Shown: positions 1 through 11,480, counted from the first letter of the stretch. The stretch is 64,000 nt of DNA from Prorocentrum cordatum (GCA_963575745.1 CAUYUJ010003031.1:1-64000), one strand, 5' to 3'. Numbers and translations are program-made. The notes: generated from the sequence alone by a model not told the origin.

Positions 1-185
1 CCACCCCTCCCGCACCAAGAGGCTCCGAGGAGGCCTCCAAGAGGCCCCAAGGGGCGCAGAAGAGGCCCCCAAGAAGCCCCAAGAGGCTCCCAAGAGACCC
101 CCAAGAGGCCCTCTAGTGGCCCAAAGAGGCCCAAGAGGCCCCCAAGAAGCCCCAAGAGGCGCCCAAGAGGCCCCCAGAAGTCCCA
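1..185. repeat. CCAAGAGG-type minisatellite, left edge
   Basis: Degenerate 10-14 bp units of the form gcccCCAAGAGG run from the window edge. The same family recurs, in one or the other orientation, at about 460-1,045, 13,850-14,020, 20,965-21,240, 23,275-23,460, 31,770-32,110, 32,200-32,480 and 39,340-39,620. Open frames across it are stop-poor repeat artefacts. Confidence 0.85.
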
Positions 186-225
186 GCCAACCACGAGATC
201 CCAACCAGCATCCATGAGGCCTCTG

Positions 226-275
226 ACCCACCACCCACGCACGGTGGCGGGATAGGCCGACGGCCACTGGATCCG
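226..275 (+). repeat. Dispersed repeat, inverted partner at 31.84 kb
   Basis: The stretch containing cacGGTGGCGGGATaGGCCGA matches the reverse complement of 31,841-31,883 over about 40 bp with few differences. A shorter relative (actggccgaaggccactac) lies near 1,285-1,305. It lies between minisatellite blocks of the CCAAGAGG family at both sites, so it is probably part of the same larger dispersed unit. About 276-459 holds no recognisable gene. Confidence 0.55.
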
Positions 276-459
276 CCGCCCCCTGCTTGCAGGGGTGCAC
301 GGCGTGCTGGACGTTTCAGGTTTTGGTTTTGGTTCTTTTTCTAAAAGAACTCCCCAGTGGGCTTCGGCCCGTCCCGCCGGCCACCCGCGCGTTTCCCAAA
401 ATCCGTCTGTCAATGCCCAAAAACGGCCGTTTCGCTCGGGACATCCTCAAAAAAATCGC

Positions 460-1045
460 GAAGATGGCCCAAGATGGCCTCCAAGTCCGCCCGAGATGCC
501 TCCAAAACGGCCCAAGAGAGTCCCAGACGGCCCAAGACGGCCCAAGAGGCCCCCCAGAGGCCTCCCAGACGGCCCAAGAGGCCTCCAAGAGGTCCCCCAG
601 GAGAGTCCGAAGAGGCCAAAATCATTGATTTTCCATTGGTTTTTGAAGGATTTTGGCATTTGCGCCTTTTCGGCTCTCCGACGGCTCAAGACGGCCCAAG
701 AAGCCCCCAAGATCGCCCAAGAGGCCCCCAAGAGAGCCCCATGATGGCCCAAGTGGCCTCCAAGATGGCCCCTAGAGGGCCCCAAGAGGGCCCAAGAGGC
801 CTCCAACACGCCCAAGATGGCCTCCCAGACGCCCAAGATGGCCTCCAAGACGGCCCTGGAGCATTCCAAGCGGGCCCCAAGTCGGCCCATAGAGGCCCCC
901 CAAACGGCTTCCGACGGCTTCAGACGTGCCAGGAACCCACCAAGATGGCCGAAGTTGGCTCGAAGCTGGCCCGAGACGGCCCAAAAAGCCCCAAAGATCG
1001 CCCAAAGCTTGCCCAAGAGGCCTCCAAGACGGCCAAGATGACCTT
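460..1045. repeat. CCAAGAGG/CCAAGACGG minisatellite
   Basis: Roughly 580 bp of irregular units mixing ggcccaagacgg, ggcctccaagatgg and gcccccaagagg, interrupted near 610-680 by a less repetitive stretch. Stop codons are rare in all frames, which explains the overlapping open frames here. I see no gene. Confidence 0.85.
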
Positions 1046-1570
1046 CAAGATGCCCACGTGTTCCCCGAAGGCTTTCCAAACCGATTCGGGGAACACGTGG
1101 TCCGATAGCTTGGCAGGTCTGGCCTCAACGTTCGGCCACATAGGCGCTTCCAAAAAGGCAGGGGGCGGCGGTGATTCGCCGTAGGCGTCTTCGATAAATG
1201 CTGAGTGAGAGGAGGGGAGGGAAAAAGAGAGGAGGGACGAGGGCGAAGAAGGATCACATCAGTCGGAGCGCCCCGGATCGGCGGCACTGGCCGAAGGCCA
1301 CTACAATATCATGGCCCACGCCTTGATATCCACCCCCCTAGTAATCTCCCCCTCTTTTCCGCCCCCGAAAAGAGCTCCCCGGACTGTCAAAGACCAGACC
1401 TCCCGCGTCGTGAGCTGTGCAGCACGGGGTCCCCCTGGGGCTCTCGGCCCCTCCCCCACGGCCGGTCTCTCATCCCCGACTGTTCTCCTCGACGGCCCTG
1501 GGGCCCGGAGCGGGCCTCCCGAAAGCGCGACGCTGGCGGTCTGGGAGGAGGTCGAGGACCAGAGTTAGGT
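1046..1570. other. No gene seen; short dispersed repeat inside
   Basis: GC-rich, partly purine-rich sequence without a credible coding region. Around 1,308-1,340 the segment catggcccacgccttgatat with its continuation resembles 59,287-59,315, another copy of a short dispersed repeat. Confidence 0.5.
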
Positions 1571-1716
1571 CGGGCATGTCCCCCTACAGGGGGGTTTTGG
1601 ACGAAGAATTAAAGATACCCCCAGAATCACCAAAAACGATCAAAAGATATCAGAAAATCGTCTCAGACTACTTTCTTACTATTTTCGAATATTCCTCCTG
1701 TAGAGGGACGTGCCCG
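1571..1716. mobile_element. Small foldback (MITE/introner-like) element
   Basis: A 146-bp segment is bounded by 19-bp inverted repeats, CGGGCATGTCCCCCTACAG on the left and the complement of CGGGCACGTCCCTCTACAG on the right (two mismatches). The interior is A/T-richer than its GC-rich surroundings and has no coding potential. The structure fits a non-autonomous TIR element or an introner. I could not define a target-site duplication. Confidence 0.6.
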
Positions 1717-1775
1717 ATTTTAGACAAGAGCTCTCTGGAAGTCTCTGAGGGCCCCCCTGGGACAGCAAGGCCGCG

Positions 1776-2030
1776 GCGCCTCGCACGCCCCAGGACGTCC
1801 GACCACTGTGGTTCTCAGCGCGTGGCTCGATGCTCCTCCAAACCGTGTGTTAGCGCCAGCGTGCGCTCGTCCACCGAAGCCTTCCAGTGCAACTCAGGCG
1901 GCGCATCGCACGCCGCAGGACGTCCGACCACTGCGGTTCTCGGCGCGTGGCTCGATGCTCCTCCGAACCGTGTGTTAGCGCCAGCGTGCGCTCGTCCACC
2001 GAAGCCTTCCAGTGCAACTCAGGCGGCGCA
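1776..2030. repeat. 125-bp tandem duplication
   Basis: Two head-to-tail copies with a 125-bp offset, gcgcctcgcacg… at 1,776 and gcgcatcgcacg… at 1,901, differing at only a few positions. The near-identity indicates a recent duplication. No function is apparent. Confidence 0.9.
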
Positions 2031-2815
2031 GTGAGGGCCGCAACAGCCTGAGGGCTACCCACGGCGCAGTCTGGAGCATAAGCACACCAGTGGGCTAACG
2101 CATGCCCCGAGATTCAGCGAGTGGCCCCTAGACCTCTGGACCCTCTCCTGGGGACCAGCTCCTCTGACATCCGCCGACGTGATCTTTGAAATCCGCGGCC
2201 CCAGAGGCCCCGACCGCCTTCCCCAGGGGCAGAGCTCCATCCTCGATCCATCCTTGCCGGCCCCAGGGCCCGAGAGCAGTCCCCGAGGGCCGAGGTCGAG
2301 GAACCGCTGCCAGTGGACTACACTCTGGTCGTGAGAGCTCTGTTCTTTTCGCAGCATTCGTTTCCCCATGGCTCAGGGGGCTCGGCAGAGGCCCCCCACG
2401 CCCGCCCACGCCCGCCGAAGCCTGTCGGCGTCCGCACGCGCGGGTCGCCCGACGGGTAGGTAGCAGAGCGAGGCCAAGGCGCACCCGAGACCGGCCGAGA
2501 CCGGCAGGCCGCAAGCTCACTTCAACAACCAACCGAACCGAACCGACTGCGACGCCAGGGCTGAACCTAAACGGTGTCTTTCGTTTTCGTTTTGTTTTCC
2601 CTTTCCCTCGCTTTTGCCTCGAGTCCGCCTCTACTGCAAAACGAGAACGAAACGAACACGGCCCACGAAATCATCAAACACACCGCTTAGGTCCAGCCCT
2701 GTGCGACGCAGCCGACTGCGACGCAGCCGACTGCGACGCAGCCGAACCGACCGAACGGCGGACATGCTGGGTCACGAACGGACGTGTGCGAGACGCTGCG
2801 TCGTCAAAACAAAAC
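2031..2815. other. No gene seen; 15-bp triplicate inside
   Basis: GC-rich sequence with no credible gene. At about 2,703-2,750 the 15-bp unit tgcgacgcagccgac occurs three times in a row. A pyrimidine-rich stretch lies at 2,575-2,620. Confidence 0.5.
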
Positions 2816-3125
2816 AGGAGGATGAGGATGAGGTTGAGGATGAAGGATGGTGAAGATGATGAGGATGACGGGGATAAGGATAATGATGATGATGATTTGT
2901 ACTGGTGAAGGTGCTGCTGCTGATGATGATTATGATGATGTTGCCGATGTAGGTGATACTGTTTATTATGATGTTGATAAGGGTAATGATAAATATACTG
3001 ATGATGACGATGATGATGATACTGCTACTGGTTATGAGGATGCGGATGATGATGATAATGCTGATGATGGTGGTGATGATGATGATGTGGAGGAGGAGGA
3101 AGAGGAGGAGGAGGAGGAGGACGCT
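2816..3125. repeat. GAT/GAG-rich microsatellite
   Basis: About 300 bp of interrupted gatgatgatgat passing into gaggaggagg at 3,085-3,120. The acidic (plus) and hydrophobic (minus) open frames are products of the repeat. Confidence 0.9.
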
Positions 3126-3249
3126 AAGATAATCGATGGTTAGTTTCAAAAACAGAGGGTGGAGCCGCATCCAGCGACAGCCTGGTCCAAATCTCCCGCT
3201 AAGCGGGAAACCTGGTCTAGGCCGATGCCAGAAGCGGTCGGGTGGGCCA

Positions 3250-4600
3250 ACTACGCCTCACCCCGCTTGAATTTCTCAAGGAAGGCCACACCCGTTGGCG
3301 TGGCCTGTTTGCATTCTCTGAGAAGATTCTGGGCGCTTCTGATGGCATGAGCGCCACACGTTAAGCATATGTATGTGCCCTTACTAGATATGACCATATC
3401 ATGTGATGGGCCAACGTACCGTGCACCTATGAACACATTGCTTAGAGAACGGGCGCCCTCGATCCCCGCGCGTGGCATAGCGCTCACGCAGGGTGTGGCT
3501 AAAAACTCCTGGGCGGCCTTACTGTCGTGGGAATTCGTAGATATAACCGAGCAGCACACACTGCAGGCGAAACGACAAGTGAGTCCTGTCTCGCCTACTG
3601 GGATCAAGGGGTGCGCACTCTCTCGGAGAAGTTTGGCAAGCTTCGGTCGGGGGTTAAACATGGGCCCCGATCTTTTTGCCCTGAGCTTTTGCTCGGACAC
3701 AGGGCCTGGGCCGGGGCCCCGAAGACTCGGAAAACCTCAACATAGAAATGTCACATGCGCGGGTCCTCACTGCACGGGTCAGACTCTCGGCAATCTGGAC
3801 GGCCTCGACCACGCCTGGAGGGAGCTGGATCTGCCTGGACATTGTCTCCGCCAACTTATCTGCGATATGATTATCAACCCAAGAGAACAACATGACATCT
3901 TTTTCAACGGCCTGCTGAGGCGACATGTGTGACTCGATCTTCAAGACAGTGGTCGTCTTGACTCGTAGCAGGCGCTGAACTCGGCGCCAAACACCCCGAT
4001 GTTGTTCTGGGAATATGTCGAGCTCGATTTTGGCGACGTTTTTCACAACATGCGAGGAGTCCGTGACATAGATCAGAGCGTGGCCCAACGGGGCCTCCTC
4101 CAGGAACTTCAAAACGCGATGAGCTCCCCGTGGTTGATAGATTGGGTCCCCCAGGTGCCTCCAGAAGAGGTCCGAGCAGTTCTGAAGTCAGGAACGGGAT
4201 CGGAGATATCGGAACCCTCGAAAACCATATAAACCCAAGAAACGCGTCTGAATCTTGGGTCTCCTGAGTACTTACCTCCAGAGGCGTCGCCAGCTCCGAC
4301 AATAAACTCAACCCCTTGTGGGAAGTCGCCGAAGGCGTGGAATAAAATCTCGGCTTCGTCTGGAGGTCTTGGAACATGTGTCCACTCCGAAGGAGTGAGA
4401 CCTCGAAGCCACGCTGCTGGCTGCGCGTCGACCTGGATCCTTGCCCTGTGCGCGTAAAAGTTGCTGCTGGTGACTGAGGGCAGGTCGCTGTTCGCAGTGC
4501 ATTCCCAAATCCTGTGAAAAGTCGTCTCGGCATGACCTCCGTCGCAGCGGTCGCATAGCGCCGAACAATCTGGCGGGTCGATGACGTCTTTAATTCTCTG
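3250..4600 (-). pseudogene. 3' remnant of a LINE: zinc motif, RNase H, C-terminal domain
   Basis: Read leftwards from about 4,565, the minus strand encodes in order: a Cys/His motif (CDRCDGGHAETTFHRIWEC) of the kind that follows reverse transcriptase in dinoflagellate LINEs; an RNase H domain with all four acidic positions visible (GAGDASGG, NHGELIAF, YVTDSS, and DNHIADKLAE after KIESHMS); and a C-terminal Cys-rich tail (LTCRFACSVC, YICLTCGAH) ending near 3,251. The frame is broken by a TGA just after the glutamate motif (about 4,113) and by a frameshift near 3,670. No reverse transcriptase precedes it, so the copy is 5'-truncated. It lies head-to-head with the plus-strand LINE that starts at 4,754. 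Domain order follows known LINE RNase H architecture; family placement is inference. Confidence 0.75.
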
Positions 4601-4717
4601 TTTGGCCCATTGGCCTCCACAGCAGACGTTGGTGAGGGCTCCTGCCCATCGATAGTGTTCTCAATCTCTAGCTCGTCGTATTTGTTGTCTAACATCCGAA
4701 AGACCGATACCATATTC

Positions 4718-4753
4718 GAGGAGGGGGAGGAGGGCGAGGAGGAGGAGGGGGGG
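4718..4753 (+). repeat. (GGA)n tract, left flank of LINE 1
   Basis: Interrupted GAG/GGA purine tract ending in seven G residues, directly abutting the first base of the spliced-leader sequence. A second GGA tract on the same strand begins where the LINE ends, at 11,535, so the element sits inside, or is flanked by, a GGA microsatellite. Confidence 0.85.
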
Positions 4754-4775
4754 TCCGTAGCCATTTTGGCTCAAG
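4754..4775 (+). other. Exact relict DinoSL (spliced leader) in DNA
   Basis: All 22 bases match the dinoflagellate spliced leader (TCCGTAGCC…GGCTCAAG). It is not an SL RNA gene, because the leader is followed by tctggag and not by a splice donor and snRNA body. In this family of organisms the leader is added to mRNA in trans, so a genomic copy at the start of a transposon marks a reverse-transcribed, trans-spliced mRNA. This is the strongest taxonomic marker in the window. Confidence 0.95.
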
Positions 4776-5238
4776 TCTGGAGTGTTTTGGCACAGGACCT
4801 GACCGTTTTTGCAAAGGGGAAGGACGGCCCCCCACCAGTGTCACCCCTCGTCCTGCGGTCAGACGAGGCGTTTGGGACTGGAGGCAGCAGGGCCTCATGC
4901 CCGACCTGTGGCTGCAAAAATAACAAGAAACATTATTGGTTATGTATCACTGCCTCCAGCCCTTGGCGTTTGTGGAGCCGTCCGCTCCACCAGCCGCCTC
5001 TGGCGCGTGGGCCAGCCTGCCGCCCCTTGGCTCGATCCCAGCGCTGGGCGAGGGCGGCGCGGACTGAGGCAAGCATACTGGCCACCCCAAGGGCGCCGTG
5101 GGCGGCAAGGTTGGCAAAGGCAAAGGCCTCGGCGACGGCGAATTGGCTAGCCAGCATCCTGGGCCCAAGCCTCCAGGCCAGCTGGCGACGGGCCCGCCCC
5201 AGGGCAGCCGAGGGGGCGGGCCCGATGGCCAGCCGCGC

Positions 5239-6219
5239 ATGCCAGGTCTCCAGCTCGGCGACCCTGTCTCGCTGCAGCGCTCGTCGGTTGGCTCATGGGC
5301 CAACCTCGCCAATGACGACATCCCAGCGCTGCAGGAGCTCGCGGCCAACTTTCGCCGGCTCGGAGGCAGCTACCACACATCTACGACGGATGCGTCCGCC
5401 AGGTTCTCCATGCCGAAGCCCCTGTCTGTCAGCGCGGCCCAGCGCGCCATGCGGGAGGCGAAGAAGGTCTTGGACAAGAAGGTCTGCGCCGCCGAGCAGC
5501 CCAAGGAGCAGTTGCACCAGGCGGAGCCGGCGGCCATCGGTGCGCTGGCCGACTTCGAGGAGTGCCAGGGAAACCACCACAGGGCGGTGCGCATGCTGGC
5601 CGAGCACGCGCCGCCTGCGGGCGCGGCGGCAGAGGCTCCCGCCGACAGGCCCAGCCACGGCCTCAGCCTCGAGCGCCTGCTCGACAACCAGTCTTCCTTC
5701 GAGATCTTCGCAGGCGGCGACCTCTTCAGCCTGGAGGCCGAGGGCATGGAGTTGTCGGAGCTGGAGCGAGAGGTGGCCCGCTGCAAGGCGGAGGTTGAGG
5801 AGACCATCGAGCGCGCGGTGGTGGAAGCCCTCGGCGCGGTCAAGCAACGCGCAAAGGAGTTGGTTGAGGGGCAGCGTGCCTTCCGCGCACGCATGCTGGT
5901 CAAGAAGCGGAAGGTCGGCGACAGCGAGGAGACGTGCTGCGCGTCGGCGGGCGGTGCGCCTGCGCCTCCAGCAGCGCCTGCGCCGCCTGCAGCCCACCAC
6001 GCTGCTGCTGCATCTGCCCCTGCCGCTGGTGGGGCTCGAGCCCCCCGACCCCCTTCAGCTGCAACCGCGGCGCAGGCCAACGACTTGGCAGCTGCATCGC
6101 AGGCGGGGCGAAAGCCAGTCGAACCAGAAGACCCTGCTGAGCACCGAAGAAGGTTCGACATGCCAACGCAGGCGGCGCGCTCAGCTGTGGGCCCGACGCA
6201 GCCCCAGCAGGGTCTTTAG
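5239..6219 (+). CDS. ORF1-like coiled-coil protein of LINE 1
   Basis: The frame is open from 5,068 (after an in-frame TGA) to 6,219. The first ATG is at 5,239, giving 326 residues; a longer product starting at a non-AUG codon cannot be excluded. The middle part (roughly residues 60-250) is rich in Ala, Glu, Lys and Leu with heptad-like spacing (LEREVARC, VEETIERAVVEALG, KQRAKELVEGQ), suggesting a coiled coil followed by a basic patch (VKKRKVG). The last 90 residues are Ala/Pro-rich and low in complexity. I recognise no catalytic domain. Its place after the leader and before the endonuclease suggests an ORF1/RNA-binding role, which is inference from position only. Confidence 0.5.
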   Translation: MPGLQLGDPVSLQRSSVGSWANLANDDIPALQELAANFRRLGGSYHTSTTDASARFSMPKPLSVSAAQRAMREAKKVLDKKVCAAEQPKEQLHQAEPAAIGALADFEECQGNHHRAVRMLAEHAPPAGAAAEAPADRPSHGLSLERLLDNQSSFEIFAGGDLFSLEAEGMELSELEREVARCKAEVEETIERAVVEALGAVKQRAKELVEGQRAFRARMLVKKRKVGDSEETCCASAGGAPAPPAAPAPPAAHHAAAASAPAAGGARAPRPPSAATAAQANDLAAASQAGRKPVEPEDPAEHRRRFDMPTQAARSAVGPTQPQQGL

Positions 6220-7283
6220 CATCATGAGTTGGAAGTTGGCTTCCTGGACTGGGTGTTTGGCATCCCCGTCTTGGTCGCTAGACTCTCCTGCATTGGGCCG
6301 CTGAGACCCCCTCGGACGAAACTCTTGGTAGGCCAGTGTTCACAGGGCGCTGGGGCCACCCATTGGGGCCCCCAGGGTGGGAATCGGCGCGAGTATGGCA
6401 GGGGGAGGGCGTCACGTGGTTGGGAATGGCTTGCCTCCCGATACTTGTACCACGAGTGGGTCGAGTGCCTGCGCTTCAGGGGCTTCGCGACCAGCGGCGA
6501 CAGCTTCATCTTCCCCTTGTCCCCATCATTTGCCACGTGCGGAGTCGATCGCTACTTTGGCCAATGCAACTCAACGTCGGTGGCAGGCAACGTCTGCCCA
6601 CAGCTTGCCGAGCAGTAAGTGAGCCGTAAATTGGCGACTGTGACATCCACGTATCGAGGTTGGTGCAGCCAGCCTGCGTTGAGTGCAGTATCCCGTCATC
6701 CAGTCCAATCGCCGTCGGCGGGACTGGCGCAACCATCAGTCAATGCTTCTACATATTTTCCTTATGTTCCAGTCCATCTGCCGTCCACGGGGGCGGCCTG
6801 TCCTTCGGCGACAGGTTGCAGTGCAACGACGACCGCGTCTTCCACGTCAGCGTCGGCAGTCCCCCCAGTTCAGGTTGGTCACCGCGCGCGCCATGAGGCT
6901 GTGGGCGCTCCTGAGCAGGCTGCCTGTTCGCATGCCCCACCTGTGCTGCCCACCATCCCCTCTTCGTCGCAGCTCAAGCGAATGGTTTTCGAGACGGCCA
7001 ACTCGTCGTCTTGGGGCTCCCTCAAAACGTGCCGGGAGGACGAGGCCCTGGGCTCCATCGTTTTCTTCTAGGATTTCTGCTTCGGGGGGCCGTCGTGCGG
7101 GGGGGTCAACTAACTTAAGAACATTGGGTGGAGGGCCATCGTTAGACCCCGCGTTGCCGCGCCAGGAGGTTGGAGTAGCGGCGCTGGCATCGCAATCCGC
7201 CAACGCATCCCGATTGGCGCCCCGCTTGTTCGTCCCCTCCCGCAGCCAGAAAGAATTTACTAAGCTTGGGCTAACGCGTTCGT

Positions 7284-10200
7284 CCCAGGAGGCTTGGCTG
7301 CTTTCTCGCTGTACCTTGACTGCGACGGCCCGCTCGGCCTTGACTCGTTCAAGATTCTTAATCTCATTGGCGAGGAGATCCATCAGCTTCAGATCCCGTC
7401 CATCATTGGAGGAAATTGGAACGCGCGCCCAGTCTCTCTTCTCAGCGCAGGTTGGGTCGACCGCTTGGGTGGCACCATCCTCCGTTCGCATCGAACGACT
7501 TGTCGCGAATCGGATAGGCAGTGGAGCACCATCGGTTAATGTGTGGTTTCGAAAGGGTTGGAGACCACCATGGGGCGCGTTGACCGCCGCGATGCCAGCG
7601 CTACTTCCCCTCACTTCGCGGTGTCCTTGGAGTTGGAGGGCAACCCCCTGGAGGCCGAAGTCAAAGTCTTGCAGGGGCCCAAGCCGTTCCCCAAGGAGCA
7701 ACCATTGGGGCCTTTCCTCCTCCTCGGTCCTGGCCCCCTTGCAGCGACCTGCTGGCCAGACCCCTGGTGGCCGCGGAGGAGCTTGATCAGGCCTATCGGG
7801 AGTCCTGCAAGCTATTCGAGACAGAGCTCAAAGGCGCCCATCAGATCGACATCCAGGTTCGATCTTACTCTGGCAGGGCGTTGGGGCTCATGCTCAACGA
7901 GGTTCCCGCAGTTCGCGCGCCTGGGGAGATTATCCAGGCTCTTGTCCTGATGGAAGAAGAGCCCGGCGTAGCATTGCTACCTGTTTCCTGGAGCTGGCGT
8001 GCCTAATTAGGAAGGGCCACCCCGAGGCCGCCCCGAGATTCACGCGTCGGGCTCCAAGTCGGCCTCGTGTCCGAGCAAGCTCCGCGAGAACCCAGAGTGG
8101 GGGCGCTTGCGCTCGCATTTCCACCTCGGCTCCATAGATGTTGGCAAGCTGCGGCAGTTCCCTGCCGCGGCCGAGCGTCGGGCTGAGCTGTTTGGAATGC
8201 GCGTCCGCGCCAAGAGGGCCAAGCAGTGGCGGCCGCCAGGGCCGAGCAGTGGCGGACTTGGGCGACTGAATCGTGAGCGGGTGGAAGGGGCCCGGCACGT
8301 GGTTTAAGCCCCGTGTGCTCATCCCTGACAACCCCAAGGGTGGGCCCTAGCCCAGCCCGGATGAGCAGATGAGCAACCTGGAGGAGGAAAGTTTGGACGC
8401 CGGCCCCTCGCGTCGCCAACCTGCCCGGCCCCATCCAGTTCCCAAACCAAGTCATGTCAGGTTCTGGAGAGGAGCCTCGGGCACAGGCCTCCCCTGAGGA
8501 CATCCGTGCATTCGCCGAAACTTTTGAGGCTCGCGCGGCGGTCGGCGCGGACCGCGCAAGGCCGTGCGAGTTTGTTGATGCTTCCCGACGCAGGATTGCA
8601 GTGCATGGCCGGCCTTTGGTTCCACATGGAGAAGCTAGGCCATGTCCCCACCCCCATCCGCCGCGTCCTCCTCGCTGTGATCCCTCGAGAAGATGAGGGC
8701 AAATGCCCTATCGGAGTACTCCCTGTTACTATTCGCATTTTCGGCAGGCTCGCTCGCATCGAAGCTAAGATGTGGGAGCTGGAGCATCCTCGTTCGCACC
8801 TCTTCGGCCGCAAGGGCAGATCGTGCGGGCGTGCCATGTGGGGGCAGCCGGGTCGTGCAGAACGCGTGCGCACCTGTAATCGTCAGTCGGCGCGCGCCCC
8901 AGTTGACATGTCGAAGTGCTATGAGAAGGTCCTTTACTACCTTTTGGCGTAGGCCGGGGTGAAGCGCGGCCTTTGAGCGCACCGACTTAGGTTCCTACTC
9001 GCACTATATCGAGGCATGCGCTCGCTGCAATTTGACACGCGAGTGTGCGCTGGCATGTTCGTGGAGCAAGGGATCCTCGAGGGGTGCTCGGTTTGCCGCA
9101 TCGCTCCTCCTCCTTCTTCTTTTGTTTCTGATTTTTTTTTGGGGGGATGACGTGCTGGGCGAAGCGGCGCGCCTGTGTCCCATCGTCTCCCTCTACGGTG
9201 TTGTAGATGACATCGCCATCGGGGCGGTGGGTAAGCGCAAACACGTTATCCGAATGGTGCTGGGGGCTGCCAGGTTCATCTGTGTCCAGTTGGAGCTCTT
9301 GGGGTTCACCATCTCGCCCGCGAAGGGCATCGTCGCGGGCTCTTCGGCCCAGGTCGTCCAAGTCATCCGCGTGGGCCTCGTGTTGTGGGACTTCGAGGGC
9401 TTGGGGGCCACGAAGAGCCAGGAGGTGAACTTCGCTGGGGCTCCGAGGCGCTCTACTAGGGTCCAGCAGCGTAGGTGGCAGTCTCTTATCCCATGGGTCT
9501 CCAGGTTCAGAGGCCTCAAGTCAACGTTCTCGGGCATGCGCAGAGTCATCAAGACTGCTGGGGCCCCTGCAGCCTTCTGCGGAAACAGGGTCACAGGCAT
9601 GGCTCCCGCCCAGCTGGCCTCGCTCAAGGCCATCAGAGGCAACGCAGCATTCGGCCCAGACAGAGGCCGTAGCCGCACAATGCAATTCCTCCCCAATCAG
9701 GACCCGAAGCTGGGCCCCACGTGCCGAGCCAATGTTCTGCCCTTAGGAATGTGGCACCAGGCGATCCAGCAGCAGTGACTCCCTAGGTCGATGCCCGGCA
9801 CGTGCTGGAGGCACTGAAAGTCCTCCAACTCAGCCGTCAAGTGGTCCAACGTCCTGGGCCCTACGGGAACGGTCTTGGCCACCTTGCCACGCCTCGGTTG
9901 GAGTGGGAAGGAGTTCGACAAGTGGGACGTCAGGGGCGGGATCTCGATTGACCTATCCAATCATCGGCCGGCACACGATGGCCGCCCTGATCGAGCAAGC
10001 CACGTACCGCCGGCAGCTGCACAACGTTTCGGTGCCAACAGCTGCTGGCCAGTTCAAGCCACCTCTGCTGTGAATCATCCGCGAGGAGATCCAGTCCTTT
10101 CGAACAAAAAAAACAATAACCTCGACGCGGCCATTTTCTTGAGCGGAGTGGTTGCAGGTGGCTACCCATGTCAGTTGCAACTATTCATGGACCGCAGAGT

Positions 10201-11480
10201 TGTCAACCCTTCTTGGCTCCTGTGTGGCCTCGCAGTCGGGGCCCCCAAGCACAGGCTCTATGAGTGTCCTGGCTTTCACCTATTCCGTCGAAATCTGGAC
10301 CTAAGAGATGTTGTTTGGGAAGGTGTGGGTAGGCCTGAGAAGGATTTACTGCATACCAGAGCCCTTACCCCAGACCCTGGGGCCGATTGGCCCACGCTGT
10401 CCTTGGCCCCGTCCAGGCACTGGGACCTGCGGACCCCGTCTGGACTTTTAGGCCCTCGGCTTCGTACAGGCGGGTCAGGGCTCGACCAAGGCAGCCCCTT
10501 CTCGTCCAGGGCTGGATGGGCTGTTGTAAGCATGCAGGAAGTAGGAGGCTCTGACGGCAATGTTTTTGGGCCTTTAACCCATCCCCTCCAACGTAGTGTG
10601 TGTGTGTGTGTGTGTGTGTGTGGAGATTTATGCCCTCCTCATGACCATCCGTGTAGCTGCCCCTGGCTTCCTTGTCATTTACTCGGACTGCCAGGCTGTC
10701 TTTGATGTTTGGACCGCGGGCCCCGACGCTGATCGCTCGCACGTTGCCTTTGCTGAGTTGTGGGATGAGGTGTGTTTCCAGGCCAGTGAGTTCGGGCTCG
10801 AGTTTATCGAGCTTAGGAAGATCAAGGCCCACCTCCCCTGGCAGACATACTCCAGGACTTCTAGTGTACCGTTCTGGGCTTGGTCTGGCCACACTCTGGC
10901 AGACAAGCTTGCGCAGCGAGGGGCCCAGGCGTATTTTTCCGACCCGCAGCTGGTGCGAAGGCGCAAAGATAATCGCGATTCCGTCCGCATGGTTTGCAAG
11001 TTCATTGGCGCCTTCGGTAAGCACCTGCCTCATTATAACTTCCCCGACGTCCAGCGAGTCAAGAAGGCCCGCCGTCCGACGTTTGATGGCCCCCAGCTCG
11101 TCCCCGACCGTCAAGGCCACGTGTTGCAACGAGTTGGTAAGGCTGGGAAGGCATTCGTCTGCACCCGCTGTGGAGGTCGTGGTCTGTCGGAGCGTGCTGT
11201 GTGTGCTGTGCCATGCACGGGCCTCCCCAGGCTGGCCCGCCAGGCCCATAAGTCGCATCGGCTCTGGCTCATGGGCTCCTGCCTGGCGTGGTGCTCTAGA
11301 TGTGCTGCCTTTGGGACTGCTAGGCTCCACTTGCTCGGTGGCCCCTGCCACGGGAACCCCCGCAACAAGGACGGAGAGAAGGCCCTTAGACAGCTCAAGG
11401 AGGGGAAGGATCCGTCCACCAGCCGCGTGGTGGGCCGATCCTTCCGCCTCACCATCTCCAAATCTTCTACTTTTTTAAAC
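7284..11480 (+). pseudogene. LINE 1 polyprotein: endonuclease, reverse transcriptase, RNase H
   Basis: Domains are recognisable across several frames. The second half of an exonuclease-endonuclease-phosphatase fold lies at 7,290-7,660, with IIGGNWN and ATSPHFAV corresponding to the GDWN and SPH-type catalytic boxes. Reverse transcriptase follows: VLLAVIPRED and VDMSKCYEKV (domain A) at 8,660-8,950, then YGVVDDIAI, the catalytic [YF]xDD box, at 9,194-9,220 and LGFTISPAKG. A thumb-like region ends near 9,775. A zinc motif (CGLAVGAPKHRLYEC) is at about 10,220-10,270. RNase H spans 10,500-10,930 with VEIYALL, IYSDCQAV and GHTLADKLA. A Cys-rich tail (CTRCGGRG) follows. The endonuclease N-terminus is not clear in 6,220-7,280. 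Frame changes and stops make this a pseudogene. Confidence 0.8.
10596..10621. repeat. (GT)13 microsatellite inside LINE 1 RNase H
   Basis: Thirteen GT units lie directly upstream of the codons for VEIYALL, so they sit within or beside the RNase H coding region, just before its catalytic glutamate. A similar GT run (47,323-47,341) lies inside LINE 2. Expansion may have helped inactivate the frame. Confidence 0.9.

Noticed and set aside
3904-4764. Minus-strand open frame starting MATDPP at the spliced-leader site
   Set aside because: Its ATG is simply the complement of GCCAT in the leader. The real LINE-remnant protein is read in a different frame from about 4,565 leftwards.
4754-4860. SL RNA gene
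   Set aside because: The leader is not followed by a splice donor, an Sm-like site or a terminator, and it is single-copy here.
10131-10155. Spliced-leader-like GGCCATTTTCTTGAG
   Set aside because: Only a short central core matches; the conserved ends of the leader are missing and it lies inside the LINE 1 polyprotein region.
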